This document shows, piece by piece, positions 43,716-54,316 of a DNA stretch of 64,000 nucleotides (positions are counted from its first letter, which is position 1; every line of letters starts with the position of its first letter). This stretch comes from Bathynomus jamesi (lineage: Eukaryota > Arthropoda > Malacostraca > Isopoda > Cirolanidae), in the NCBI GenBank assembly GCA_023014485.1, contig JAJOZX010005802.1, positions 1 to 64,000 on the forward strand. Direction: 5' to 3'. The position numbers and the translations under genes were made by a program. The notes under the pieces are model-generated. The model worked only from the letters and a program-made list of their open reading frames with translations, ran no database searches and had not been told where the DNA came from.

Positions 43716-44030
43716 TTAATTTCAGATTCTTAAATATGCCGCTATGCGAATGTCATTTGTTTTTTGTCCAAGCGACATCTGGTGGCAACTTTGTTCAACA
43801 CCGACTGTTTATGTTTTCTGTTAGTTGGGTGACTTGCGTCATGCGTGGGCTCATGGAAGGTGTAGTTGCTGTGGAATTTAGGCTCGTAAAAAGTGTAATT
43901 TACTGTGCAATTATGTTAAAAGTGTTCTATTAATATTTATTATATATAGGCATAAAATATAGCCTATAGGTCCGTATTCATAATAAATTAATTCTAAACA
44001 TATTTTATTTACAGATTGAATTTTTTAATA

Positions 44031-47000
44031 ATGAGTGCAATTTTACAACTTCAACAGGCTCCCAAGGGAACCAAATATTCTAGGTTGTCACCAGAACAGT
44101 ATTCAATATATTTAGATAACAATGTTGGTAATAAGGATCAATCTGTGCTATTGAACGGAAAATATTTTCAAATTGTCGAAAAAACTGGAAACAGTATCAA
44201 AGTTATTTGTAGGCAGTGTACAAAGAAAACTACAATTCTGTCTGCTGGCCTCGACTCAACAAGCAATCTTCTGAGGCACCTCAGGGTTAGTACTACTTAG
44301 TAACTAAGTAGTAAGTAGCAACATTAACATAATGGTTCAAGTCATATTTTAAGTGACTGGTGCCATACAAGACTAATGCTACATTTACATAGACGTCCAT
44401 TTGAATATATTGTGCACTTCAGATATTAATAGATTATGGACTAGTAACTACATTAAAAACTGCCGATATCCAACTATAATAAAACGCCAGGTGTATCTGT
44501 CTTTCTCTCTGTCTGATCCATGTCTGTAATTTCTCCTATTTAGTTACTGAAGGACGAAATTCGGCTTTCAATTTAACATAGGATAAAAATGCACTGATCA
44601 TGGTGAAAATAATTTTAGTTAAAGATAACAAAATTTTAGAATCTTGTTAAGTATTAATTTCAACTAGAAGTTTGATACTCTGATAAATATTATACAGGGT
44701 GTTCAAGAAGTCTCTCCGCATGATAATAATTTATTTTCTTGTGCAGAAACTACATTCGGATCTTTTGGGTGAATATGAATCGGAGAAGAAATCTCGCAAG
44801 CGTCCAGCTAAAGAAGAAGATGCCAGCGGCAGCAATGCTGGCCCTGCCAAAATTGCCAAGCAGTCAACACTAAGCATGTTCCACATTTCCAAGCAAAAAC
44901 CAGGACCACCAATATGCAAGGATATCCTTGAAAAGAAGATTCTCTCGCTTGTGGCTAATGGGCTCCTACCATTGAGCCTAGTTGAACTACATGAATTTAA
45001 GGATCTTCTTTCATGTTAGTATAACTCAAATATTTTGCTATTTTTTCCATAGCTAATATCTGATTAAAATAATTAATCATATTATTTGTATGAACATTAG
45101 ACTATCGCTAGCCTAGCTAAATATTTTGATATTTTTTCCATAGCTAATCTATTGTATTTGTTTTAATTTTTAAATATTTTTTTCAGACGTCAACCCGGCT
45201 GTTCAGGTGCCATCTAGACGCACCCTGGCTAGATCTCTTGCAACAACAACCAGTACAATGAAGGAAGACATACAAGCAAAACTGGCAGCAGTTGACCATG
45301 TGTGTGTTACATGCGACATATGGTCAACTAATCACCGCAGTTTCATGGGAGTCACTGCGCATTGGGTATGCTATTGATTTAGTGTATTATTTTTATATAA
45401 TTGATAAATTGACCATTGGTGATAGACTGATAGTCTGATAGACTTATAGTATAATCTTTTCAATTATTCGACATGTGTTCCTCATTCATTAATTTGGTGA
45501 GTCTTCATTTTGCTGTGATTCACAGTAATTTCACACTAATTCACTGATTCTGTCATCTGTCATGATTCACAGCAAAATGTGGAAGAGTCCATATTCACAG
45601 GCTGTGAATATGGACTCTTCCACATTTTGCTCTTATGGGATGGGTCACTGATGTGGTGGTATGGTAGGCGACTCATCGCTGAATTGCCTCCTTTATATCA
45701 CATAGTTCTTCTCTTCAATGTTTGGTGGCGCAGTTTAGCTGGTGCGTGTCTAACCAATATTATTAAATTAAGCTTAAAAAAATGTTCATACAAACATTGA
45801 TTTTATATTCTTACATTACAGATCAATGATGACTTGTCGCGAGGATCAGCTGCACTGGCATGCCGAAGATTTCGTGGAACACATAGCTTTGATAAAATTG
45901 CTGGAATATTGGACAGGATCAACTCGGAGCATGGTTTATCTTATAGAAAAGTTGTATCTACAGTCACCGACAATGCATCGAACATGGTGAAATGCTTTAA
46001 AGAGTTCGGTGTTCGTGTTCAGAATCGTACTGACGACATTGATGAAGATGATGCAGATGAAGATGATGATGAAAAAGATTCAGATGAAGAGGTTATCATC
46101 AGCAACTTTCCTGAACATTCAGGAGAGCATGGAGAGGAGTCAGTGAAACTATCATCCCATATTCGATGTGCCTCCCACACATTGAACTTGGTAGCAACAA
46201 CTGATGCAGATAAAGGACTGAATTCACCTGGACTAAAGAAGATAAAGCATTCTGCAATGGGAAAATGTTCGGCGCTGTGGAATGCTGCTGGTAAACCCAA
46301 GTCAGCAGAAAAAATACAGGAAATAACTGGCGTCCAATTTAGGTACCCATGCGTCACCCGATGGAACTCAATGTACGACTCATTAAGCCAAATATATAAA
46401 CATAAGAACGACGTGAATGTAGCTCTTGAAGAACTGAATCTACCCATCCTCAAAGACAATGAATTGGAATTTATTTCAGAATATTTGTCTGTTCTAAAAC
46501 CAATTGCAGCAGCCCTCAACAAATTACAGGCAGAGAAAGAATGCTACTACGGTTGTCTTCTTCCAACAGTCCTAGTGACTCAAGATGCCCTCGCAAGATT
46601 GGAGCCTATCCAACCAAACGACCTGCGCTTGAGACACTGCATGCCATTACTGGCAGCAGTCGTCTCTGGCTTCAATGCCAGATTTGGTCATTTTTTGTCG
46701 TTGAGCCCCGAGGTAACTGATGCCGTTTTGGCCTCAGTATCTCATCCGTATTTCAAACTTAGATGGATATCATTGTTGCAAGGGCCTAATTTCGGCGATC
46801 ATGAAGCAATCAAGTCTCAAGTAAAAGACAAGCTGCAAATGGCTGTAAGAAATTGTAATTCTGACAGCAGTGGTAATAGTTCGGTGAACTCAGACTCATC
46901 ATCTGAAGACGATTTCTTCAGAACTATGGACGGCTCATTCTCTGCTCCTAACAACAAGGAAGACTTGGAAGTCCTCAATTATTTGCAGGACACCAGTAAG

Positions 47001-47195
47001 GCACTCGACTCTTTAGATAGGTATCCTGCTATAAAGAAGATCTTCAAGAGGTATAACACCACGCTACCTTCCTCTGCACCAGTGGAACGGTTGTTTTCGT
47101 TTGCTGGCATGGTTCATAGCCCCAAACGAAGTCGTCTCTCGGATGGTAACTTTGAACAATTGGTTTTGCTGAAAGCAAATGTTTACAGCGGTTGA
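44031..47195 (+). CDS. hAT transposase, four coding exons, intact
   Basis: Exons: 44031-44285, 44747-45014, 45187-45365 and 45822-47195, with donors GTTAGT, GTTAGT and GTATGC and acceptors ending CAG; phases match at each join, giving about 691 residues. A 5' untranslated intron is suggested by an acceptor at 44014. Exon 1 holds a BED-type zinc finger (VICRQCTKK, then SNLLRHLR split by the intron). Exon 3 has VTCDIWSTNHRSFMG (first catalytic D); exon 4 has TVTDNASNMVK (second D) and the C-terminal dimerisation part LPSSAPVERLFSFAGMVHSP (catalytic E). An acidic Asp/Glu run occurs at about 46030-46085. Everything expected for an active hAT enzyme is present. Confidence 0.9.
45571..45631. repeat. 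Perfect 30-bp-arm palindrome in hAT intron
   Basis: AGCAAAATGTGGAAGAGTCC and ten more bases are followed after one base by their exact inverse complement. It lies in the third intron of the hAT gene and also copies bases of the nearby TGATTCACAG motif. Confidence 0.95.
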
Positions 47196-47769
47196 ACATT
47201 AAATTAACACTCTTAACTTGCGGTTTTTACCCTTATATTGTCAGTAATTGCGTACTGCAGTAAAACTGTAAAATTAAATTCTATGTAAAAAATGTTTACT
47301 TATATATGCTGACCATTCATTGATATGGGTTATGGACCTGGTGAAATGAGAATTGAGAAAAATAGAACTAAAAACTATATGTAGGTCATTTAATAGTTTT
47401 TTCTTTGCTGATAAGTTATGATAATACTAAGTTTTAAGTTTACCACCTGAAAAACTGAAAGGGGAATCGTCAATCCCCGTGGTTTAGATCAGGTGACATG
47501 GGTAGGATGCGATGCTTGTATTGCCTCAGCCCTCAGGGGAGTATTAGGAGTGATACTTTTCAGGAGTGATTAACAAAATAATTTGTTTTTGTTTACTCTA
47601 CAAGAGTACAACTTTTTTCAATTCATATAAAAGTGATCTTAAAAAGTGATCTTGAAAAGTGATCTTCAAGATCACATCTTGATCTGATCTGATCTTCAAG
47701 ATCACATTTTTCTGGTGATCTGATCTTGATCTTCAAGATCACCAAAGTTGGTGATCTTGCCCATCTCTG

Positions 47770-48065
47770 CGCGTACTATACCAGCATCACAGAGCATCCT
47801 TCTATTCCCCCAGCCAAGTCATGCATGCTGCCTCTGTTCACCGAGTCTCCCAACAGCCCTACCATGGTTTGGCATGGGATGAAAGTCATCCGCCAGGCGA
47901 TCAGCTACATCAATTCTGGTCAGACACCAGTCATACACCACAACTCCCACCATTTCGTGGAACATACCTGAGCTTGTCATTTGCCAGTGTAAGACAGACT
48001 GTAAGGCGCCTTGTAAGTGCTACGTGCAGGGGCAGCCCTGCATGTATCTTTGTAGATGTATGTAA
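47770..48065 (+). pseudogene. Uncharacterised element protein, C-terminal parts
   Basis: The frame resumes after the hAT with YYTSITEHPSIPPAKSCMLP and WHGMKVIRQAISYINSGQTP, continuing the host protein at exactly the interrupted codons. A further frame at about 47985-48065 encodes CQCKTDCKAPCKCYVQGQPC, a Cys-rich tail. The intervening segment is frame-broken. Confidence 0.65.
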
Positions 48066-48624
48066 AGGTTCGTGCTCCCACACTGGTAAGATGAGTGAGG
48101 TACAGATAGATGAGGAATCAGGTTAGTGCAGAACGAAGGAATGTCATGAATGTGCTTACATTGTCATAACATTGTGTGATGATATATGTGAGTCGGCTAG
48201 TTATTGGTCGAGTATACTATGTATCAATTATACTATTTAGATACCACAGAACTTGTAAATTTATCATTCAATTTGCAATTCTTGCTTCCATGCCTCTAAA
48301 TTCTGTTTTCATAAATTTTATCAAAATGTCAACTTTGTGTATCATTTTCCGTATTTGACCTTTAAATGCATTCCAAATGTAAAATTGATGCCAGACATGA
48401 GTTCAGCGACCTCAAATTAGCTGGAAAACATGTATCATAATAGTTTCTATGACAAACGGTTCCTTGACTCGGAGTCGGTCATGTTTTCCAATATGGCATC
48501 TTGGATTTAAGATACATACAACTTGTCTCTTTGGATAAATTTTTTCCTATTGCCCTGAGGAACTTCCATACCAAAGGGGACTTTTGCATCATGATTTGAA
48601 GCGAAAAGTCACTTAGCATGTCTA

Positions 48625-49045
48625 CTAATTCACCACAATTTACATATGGAAAATGATCGAAAAACTATTACTTAACCTCAAACTAAACCCAATTAATGTC
48701 CAAACAACACTGAAAAATAGGAAACGTAGAATGTGTTCCAAAACAAAAGGCCCGACAAGGGACACCCTCAACACTGAAGGAAAATAGCTTCGTTGTCGGG
48801 GGGCGAAGACTTTTTAACCAGTCTCCAAAGGACCTCAGAAACGTCACAAGGGTCAAAACTGAAGTCTTCAAATGAAGACTAGATGCCTGGCTTAGATGAG
48901 CCGGGTGTGCCTGGATATGCGCGATGGAGATCGCAAGAAAGCAACTAGCACCTCCATCAGGCTAGGCCTAGAGGTGGAGCCACCAGCTTGACCTTCGTGT
49001 GAAGAGAGACCGACGCACGCAACTTTTACCAGGCTTACCAGGTGT
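48625..49045 (+). pseudogene. LINE-B copy 2, part 3 (C-terminus)
   Basis: Begins TIYIWKMIEKLLLNL, which continues the YSLERRRRERL end at 41228 and aligns with HTIIYIWKMLEG of copy 1. In a second frame the stretch SFVVGGRRLFNQSPKDLRNV matches the usual C-terminal LINE segment, followed by KTEVFK and the C-terminal tail. Several breaks. Confidence 0.78.
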
Positions 49046-49180
49046 ATATATATATATATATATATATATATTTTTTTAATTGGGGTTGTTTAACCTCCTT
49101 CGCAACATCTAAGGTCATATGACGGAGGGGACCTACAGCTTTACGTGGGATCCGAACCACGGGTTGCTACATAATCTGGG

Positions 49181-49258
49181 CGCAGAGGACGGTCTCCCAT
49201 CCAACTACTACCCAGACCCAAGGTCGCTTAACTTCGCTGATCTCCGGGAAACAGTGTT
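49181..49258 (-). repeat. 5S rRNA-derived SINE fragment
   Basis: On the minus strand: GATCAGCGAAGTTAAGCGAC, then TTGGGTCTGGGTAG and TAGTTGGATGGGAGACCGTC. These follow the 5S rRNA internal promoter region closely, but the 5S 5' and 3' stems are not present, so SINE3-type. Confidence 0.75.
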
Positions 49259-49285
49259 ACGACATTGGCCATGACGTAGCCCACC

Positions 49286-49321
<36 letters not shown>

Positions 49322-49510
49322 TGAGAGATCTCGCGAAAGGATTTTCAGTGGAAAAAATCTTCCTTGGAGCAATAACCAATTATTTTCTGGTGGAGAGGTA
49401 GGTCCGTTACTTGAATCTTAATTAAGATAATGCCAGCGGAATAAAACATAGCACTTCTGTTATTTATCATCTGGTGTCACTGTGCCAGAGAGAAGCAAAA
49501 AATTTATATA

Positions 49511-49552
<42 letters not shown>

Positions 49553-49683
49553 CGGTGGGGGTAGATCTAAATGTTCAGAAGAAATTTTATGAAAAATATC
49601 AACCAAAAAAGTTAGCAAATAACACGTTTTGAGGATCACATTAACCGTTACTGTTAAATATTAAGAGTTAATTTTTTGTGTTT

Positions 49684-49705
49684 AACGTTTCGACACATTA
49701 TCAAG
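49684..49705 (-). ncRNA. Hammerhead-like PLE motif, diverged
   Basis: Minus strand CTTGATAATGTGTCGAAACG, with a short possible stem and the GAAACG end; the first core segment is imperfect. Confidence 0.3.
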
Positions 49706-50065
49706 ACCCGTAAAATAATATTCAAATGTAATTTAATTAAATGCCTAATAAAATACCAGGCGGACCCCGGTCCCAATACTGACCGCTGACATTTTTTAGA
49801 CAGAGCGCCAAGAATAATAAAACCATAACCTGTTTATAGGATTTACTTTAAAATGTAGACAAACTTTGACCTTTCGAAAGGGTCAAAATAAAATTGCTAT
49901 TCTTTTTGTGTAGTTTAAATTTAGTGTACGTTTGGGATACTGAAAATGGTGATTTATATTTTATTTCGACGAAATAATGTCGACCACTTTATGTGAAATC
50001 ACTCGAAAATAAAATATACGAAGTGTGGGTAGCGGACCTGGGTAAGAATTAAATACACGGTACTA

Positions 50066-50180
50066 TACAGGATGTCCCACAAGTCCGGTCTCGTAGGAAA
50101 GTTTATTTGAAATTAAATTTACAAAAGTAATACATTACAACTAAAACAAATGCTCACACTGATGGCTTGTTTTGAGACTT

Positions 50181-50212
<32 letters not shown>

Positions 50213-50432
50213 GCTGTTGCTGCAGGGAGAATAACACGCAATGGCTAATATAGAAGCGAGTTACGTTCCTGAGGAAAAGGCTTCCGCCTTGAGTGTTGTT
50301 CTCCCTGCAACAAAAAAGGTCCCAAAACAAGACTTCAATTTTAACATTTGTTTTGGTTCTAATCTATTACTTTCATAAATTTAATTTAAAATAATTTTTC
50401 CCATGAGACCGGACTTATGGAACACCCTGTAT
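50066..50432. mobile_element. MITE, CAGGRTGTCCCAYAAGTCCGG family
   Basis: Inverted ends ACAAGTCCGGTCTCGTAGG and CATGAGACCGGACTTATGG; the interior carries TTG trinucleotide repeats (50180-50222) and the MANIEASYVPEEK transposase start. Flanked by TA. Confidence 0.82.
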
Positions 50433-51190
50433 ATAGCGTTTGCACCAAAATAACTTGTACCCCAAAATATGTCCGTTTTCTATCGTTCGTTTTGGACCAA
50501 AAGGTACTTTTCGACTGCATTAGTATTTTTTAGGTTCTATACAGGTAATGTACATGAGAATTCAACGGACGGAAAATTCACAAATATAAAAGTAGGAGGT
50601 GTCTTTCATTCGGCCCAAACAAAACTATATGAGGCTAAGCGACAAGTGGCTTAGAAGTGGCTAAGCGGCAAAAGTAAAAAAGAAAAAAAAGGCCAGAAAA
50701 AGCAATTTGAACTTTTGAAAATATTTCGTCGAAATATCTTAAAAACGTTCAAAAATTGTCACGTTTAACTGCGTTTTCTGACGTTTTCCACTTTTGTCGT
50801 TTGGCCACTTCTTCCTCGGAGGGGCTCATATAAAACGAACACATTTTGGCTCATAGGTTAAATTTTGTCACCAACATCATATCTCTATAATAACCTGACA
50901 TAAACACCTACACGGTCCCCAGAGAAAATAAATTAGTGCCCTTTGTTCTCCGGCCCAGGCTCAACATTAATTAATACAAAATCTGTTATAATTTTTACAC
51001 GCATGGTGGATATTTTCCTTTGACTTTATAACATTTGTAACAACGCATGGTATAGCTTGTAGGTCCACGTTTAATTAAGAGAAAATATATTTATATATCT
51101 AAACTGTACATACAGAAATTTACTTGCGTGTTCAAAACATACGACAAATTGTTGAGACTATATATATATATATATATATTTATATATTGG
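50433..51190. other. Noncoding, no gene seen
   Basis: AT-rich, with one TA run at 51160-51185. Short frames without domains. Confidence 0.5.
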
Positions 51191-51298
51191 TGAAGGCCGC
51201 TTCTGGCAAGCTTCAATTTCAATTTAAGCAGAAAGCAACAGACAAGAAGGAAAGAAACATCCATCAAGTTGGAAAGGGACTATATTTTGTATATTGCA

Positions 51299-51331
51299 AC
51301 GTTTCAAGCACAAACTATGCTCATCCTCAGG
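51299..51331 (-). ncRNA. Hammerhead-like motif, PLE 3 left arm
   Basis: Minus strand: CTGAGGAT, stem GAGCA/TGCTT with TAGTTTG loop, then GAAACGTTGC. Confidence 0.5.
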
Positions 51332-52373
51332 CAAAAATTCTAAAAAGTTAAAAACATAATATTAAAAACCATAATGACATTAACAAATTAAAATAGGGAA
51401 AAAATCCACAAGCATTAAAAACAAAGTCACACTAAAAAAATTCTAAAAAGTTACAATTAAAAACCATAATGACTATTATGAAACAAAAGCGAACAATTAA
51501 CAAGCTTTAAAACAATAAAAGTGACACTAAAAACGAACAATGAATAACAGCTATAAAATACAAAATGTAAAACTCAAAAAACTAAAAATTCACAGGCTAT
51601 CTTTTAAAACACTAAAAAATTAAAAACCCACACTAAAAGGAACACACCTTAAGTCTAAGCAGCACAGATTCCGAGGCAAAACTAAAAAAACAGAAGCATC
51701 TAAAACCAAGTAAAGGTTGGTTGTTCAAGATGTTCAGTTTAGGCATAAGCCATAGAACTGACAAACCTTTGAAAACTAAAGAAGCTTCAGCTATACGCAG
51801 CCATGTTGTTCTATGCAAAGTCGATATAACTTTAGCTAATTTTAACATTTTAGATTCCGCTCCGTGTGAGCAAACGTTAAGACTTCTAGAATCCCTGTAT
51901 ATTAAAAAAAACTCCCCTTCGCTTAACTCTGATATTTCATCCGTTCCCCTCCGTCTAAACTGAACATCTTGAACAACCAACCTTTACTTGGTTTTAGATG
52001 CTTCTGTTTTTTTAGTTTTGCCTCGGAATCTGTGCTGCTTAGACTTAAGGTGTGTTCCTTTCAGTGTGGGTTTTTAATTTTTTAGTGTTTTAAAAGATAG
52101 CCTGTGAATTTTTAGTTTTTTGAGTTTTACATTTTGTATTTTATAGCTGTTATTCATTGTTCGTTTTTAGTGTCACTTTTATTGTTTTAAAGCTTGTTAA
52201 TTGTTCGCTTTTGTTTCATAATAGTCATTATGGTTTTTAATTGTAACTTTTTAGAATTTTTTTAGTGTGACTTTGTTTTTAATGCTTGTGGATTTTTTCC
52301 CTATTTTAATTTGTTAATGTCATTATGGTTTTTAATATTGTTTTTAACTTTTTAGAATTTTTGCCTGAGGATG

Positions 52374-52399
52374 AGCATAGTTTGTGCTTGAAACGTTGC
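52374..52399 (+). ncRNA. Hammerhead-like motif, PLE 3 right arm
   Basis: Plus-strand copy of the same motif, identical in the core and stem. Confidence 0.5.
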
Positions 52400-52480
52400 A
52401 ATATACAAAATATAGTCCCTTTCCAACTTGATGGATGTTTCTTTCCTTCTTGTCTGTTGCTTTCTGCTTATATATATATA

Positions 52481-52495
52481 ATTTCTTTCAAAAAA

Positions 52496-52540
<45 letters not shown>

Positions 52541-53132
52541 TTGCTCAATGTCTGATTGTATAAATTGCTGCATGAAACTATGAAAAAAAACAGTTGGGTA
52601 ATATCGAATAAAAAATCTAATTTTTTCATGACAAGAATTGAATGTAGCGTTCCTGTCTCCATGGAAAAAATATTTCACTATCTAAATATTAACAGACTTA
52701 ATCATAAAGACTGATACATATTCTATTATAATTCTTTCAAATTCAAATATGGACATATACTCCATCTTATCATAAATTAAGTATTATTTACATTCCAAAT
52801 ACGACATTGGCACTCGCTGGCACTCCTCAATGTATACACGTTCAATTTAATAATAATAATAAAACCCTTTTGTTCCGTTCGTGCATAAACACAGACACGC
52901 AAAGAGCTTCAATGTTTAAAAATTTTCCTTCCAATTAATCTTGTCCTAATTTAAAATGCTTGACAGTATGAGGATTTGGCAAACCAACAATTACTTGAAA
53001 ATGTTGGCTCCGCGCATAGTAAAAAATTCCATGAATAAATAAAACATTAATTCGAAGTTCGGAATGAAAATTCCATAGTATTATTTCAACATTTAAAAAG
53101 TTTGTGTGTGTGTGTATATAATATATATATAT
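52481..53132. other. Noncoding; CA microsatellite
   Basis: (CA)n at about 52497-52537, otherwise AT-rich DNA without genes; GT and TA runs at 53104-53132. Confidence 0.55.
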
Positions 53133-53408
53133 GCGCCTCGGTGGTGTCGTGGTTAGCGTCGCTGACTACGAATCCATCGGCCCCGGGTTCGAGACCCGGT
53201 GACGGCAGCCAGTGCTGTTCATCCTTTCACACAAAGAAAGTGGTTGGTAGATAAATGAGTACCCTGGGTGGCCTAGTAGTTAAGACGCTGTGCTGTTGGT
53301 GGGGCGTGGTTCGGATTTCACGTTAAACTGTAGGTCTAAGGTGGAGTGAAAAGCTTGACCTTCGTCAGAATAAACAATTCGGGCGGAAGCTAACCAAAGG
53401 TTATATAT
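53133..53408 (+). mobile_element. Dimeric tRNA-head SINE, second copy
   Basis: Head 1 (TGGTGTCGTGGTTAGC, GGTTCGAGACC), linker GGTTGGTAGATAAATGAGTA, head 2 truncated after its A-box-like part, tail CCTTCGTCAGAATAAACAAT and TCGGGCGGAAGC. Same family as 38710-39064. Confidence 0.8.
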
Positions 53409-53504
53409 ATGTATGTATGCTAGTCTTAACATAGTTTTGCGCAGAGATGCATATTTCACGACACTGCGAAAGGGTGGAAGGAACACAATAAATATATATA
53501 TATA

Positions 53505-53725
53505 TAACGTAAAGAACGACGCTTGTATAGGAGAATATTCCGCGCAAGATGAGAGAGAGAGAACGAAACAAATGAAAAAATGAGGTAACCACCCGGGAAT
53601 CGAACCCGGGATCTTCCGATTGCCGGTCAGATATGATAACCATTACACCACAGGCCTCACTCGATCAAATGCCGTAATTCCTCTACATACGCGCAGAAAC
53701 CAATGCCCCAAGGGGGGTGGTTACC

Positions 53726-53761
<36 letters not shown>

Positions 53762-53822
53762 TTGCGCGGAATATTGTCCTATACAAGCGTCGTTCTTTAC
53801 GTTAATTATACTGCGTGTTTGC
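53505..53822 (-). mobile_element. tRNA-like SINE, inverted copy A
   Basis: Carries at 53584-53659 a tRNA-like domain (minus) with GTGGTGTAATGGTTATCAT and GGTTCGATTCCCGGG, flanked by CTTTACGTTAATTATACTGC-type and GATGAGAGAGAG segments. The region reads through into copy B in opposite orientation. Confidence 0.75.
53584..53659 (-). tRNA. tRNA-like domain, anticodon-loop GGC (pseudo-tRNA)
   Basis: The anticodon arm TCTGA-CCGGCAA-TCGGA places GGC at the anticodon (alanine if real). The T arm CCGGG-TTCGATT-CCCGG is perfect. The acceptor ends (GAGGCCT versus GTGGTTACC) do not pair over seven bases, so this is a SINE head and not a normal tRNA gene. Confidence 0.45.
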
Positions 53823-53839
53823 AGTTAGAATGTATATAA

Positions 53840-54096
53840 TGTACGGCATGCGGGAGGTGCCCCCTTGGGGCATTGGTTTCTGCGCGTATGTAGAGGAATT
53901 ACGGCATTTGATCGAGTGAGGCCCGTGGTGTAATGGTTATCATATCTGACCGGCAATCGGAAGATCCCGGGTTCGATTCCCGGGTGGTTACCTCATTTTT
54001 TCATTTATTTCGTTCTCTCTCTCTCATCTTGCGCGGGATATTCTCCTATACAAGCGTCGTTCTTTACGTTAATTATACTGCGTGTTTGCAGTTAGA

Positions 54097-54100
<4 letters not shown>
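53840..54100 (+). mobile_element. tRNA-like SINE, copy B
   Basis: The plus-strand tRNA-like domain at 53918-53994 is nearly identical to that of copy A (one visible difference, GGCCC versus GGCCT), followed by the body ATCTTGCGCGGGATATTC and CAAGCGTCGTTCTTTACG. Confidence 0.75.

Positions 54101-54106
<6 letters not shown>

Positions 54107-54157
<51 letters not shown>
54107..54157. repeat. TA microsatellite
   Basis: Long TA run preceding the PLE-motif palindrome. Confidence 0.95.
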
Positions 54158-54159
<2 letters not shown>

Positions 54160-54301
54160 GAATAAAACCATGAAGGAAAGGAAACAGAGTGGTGCTCAAG
54201 CGCTTTCGTCTAATGACATCCTCAGGTGTCCCTGAGGATGTCATTAGACGAAAGCGCTTGAGCACCACTCTGTGTTTCCTTTCCTTCATGGTTTTATTCA
54301 T
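54158..54301. repeat. Head-to-head palindrome of a PLE terminal motif
   Basis: Two arms of about 70 bp, inverse complements apart from a 2-base difference, separated by TGTC at 54227-54230. Each arm ends in the hammerhead-like motif identical to that of PLE 2 (54201-54226 minus, 54231-54256 plus). Confidence 0.93.
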
Positions 54302-54316
54302 CATATATATATATAT

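Larger units (their letters stand above)
43570..47777 (+). mobile_element. Complete hAT transposon with perfect 8-bp target duplication
   Basis: The element spans 43578-47769 (4192 bp), starting CAGAGATGGGCA and ending GCCCATCTCTG, with the target duplication CGCGTACT at 43570-43577 and 47770-47777. Both ends carry arrays of GATCTT/AAGATC motifs over 80-140 bp. The transposase gene inside is intact. The interrupted host frame can be followed across the insertion, which confirms the borders. Confidence 0.95.
41231..48622 (+). mobile_element. TIR element with uncharacterised multi-Cys protein, 7.4 kb
   Basis: Ends GACATG...CATGTC, flanked by TA, extend into inverted repeats of about 120 bp (TCCCCTTTGGTATGGAAGTT on both sides). 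Removing the hAT at 43578-47769 leaves about 3.2 kb. Its insertion split a LINE-B: the LINE frame resumes immediately after the right end with TIYIWKM, exactly where it stopped. The interior encodes one degenerate protein. No transposase family could be named, so class II with a TA target is inferred from ends only. Confidence 0.75.
49046..50065. other. Noncoding; TA runs, 5S-like and PLE-tail fragments
   Basis: TA repeats at 49044-49070, 49291-49318 and 49507-49550; the 5S-derived piece at 49181; a hammerhead-like PLE motif at 49684-49705. No protein gene. Confidence 0.6.
51195..52480. mobile_element. Penelope-like element 3 with long inverted arms
   Basis: The arms 51195-51735 and 51965-52480 are near-perfect inverse copies of about 520 bp. 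The 230-bp centre (51735-51960, plus strand) encodes EASAIRSHVVLCKVDITLAN and EQTLRLLESLYIKKNSPSLN, the C-terminal end of a PLE GIY-YIG endonuclease. Each arm carries a hammerhead-like motif (51299-51331 minus, 52374-52399 plus). The rest of the PLE is lost. Confidence 0.8.

Noticed and set aside
46019..46522. 167-codon minus frame
   Set aside because: Shadow of the hAT transposase exon 4; its Ser run is the complement of the acidic Asp/Glu run.
49181..49258. Functional 5S rRNA gene
   Set aside because: The 5' and 3' parts needed for the outer stem are absent.
53584..53994. Two genuine tRNA-Ala genes
   Set aside because: The acceptor stems do not pair and both copies sit in a repeated, longer unit, so they are SINE heads.
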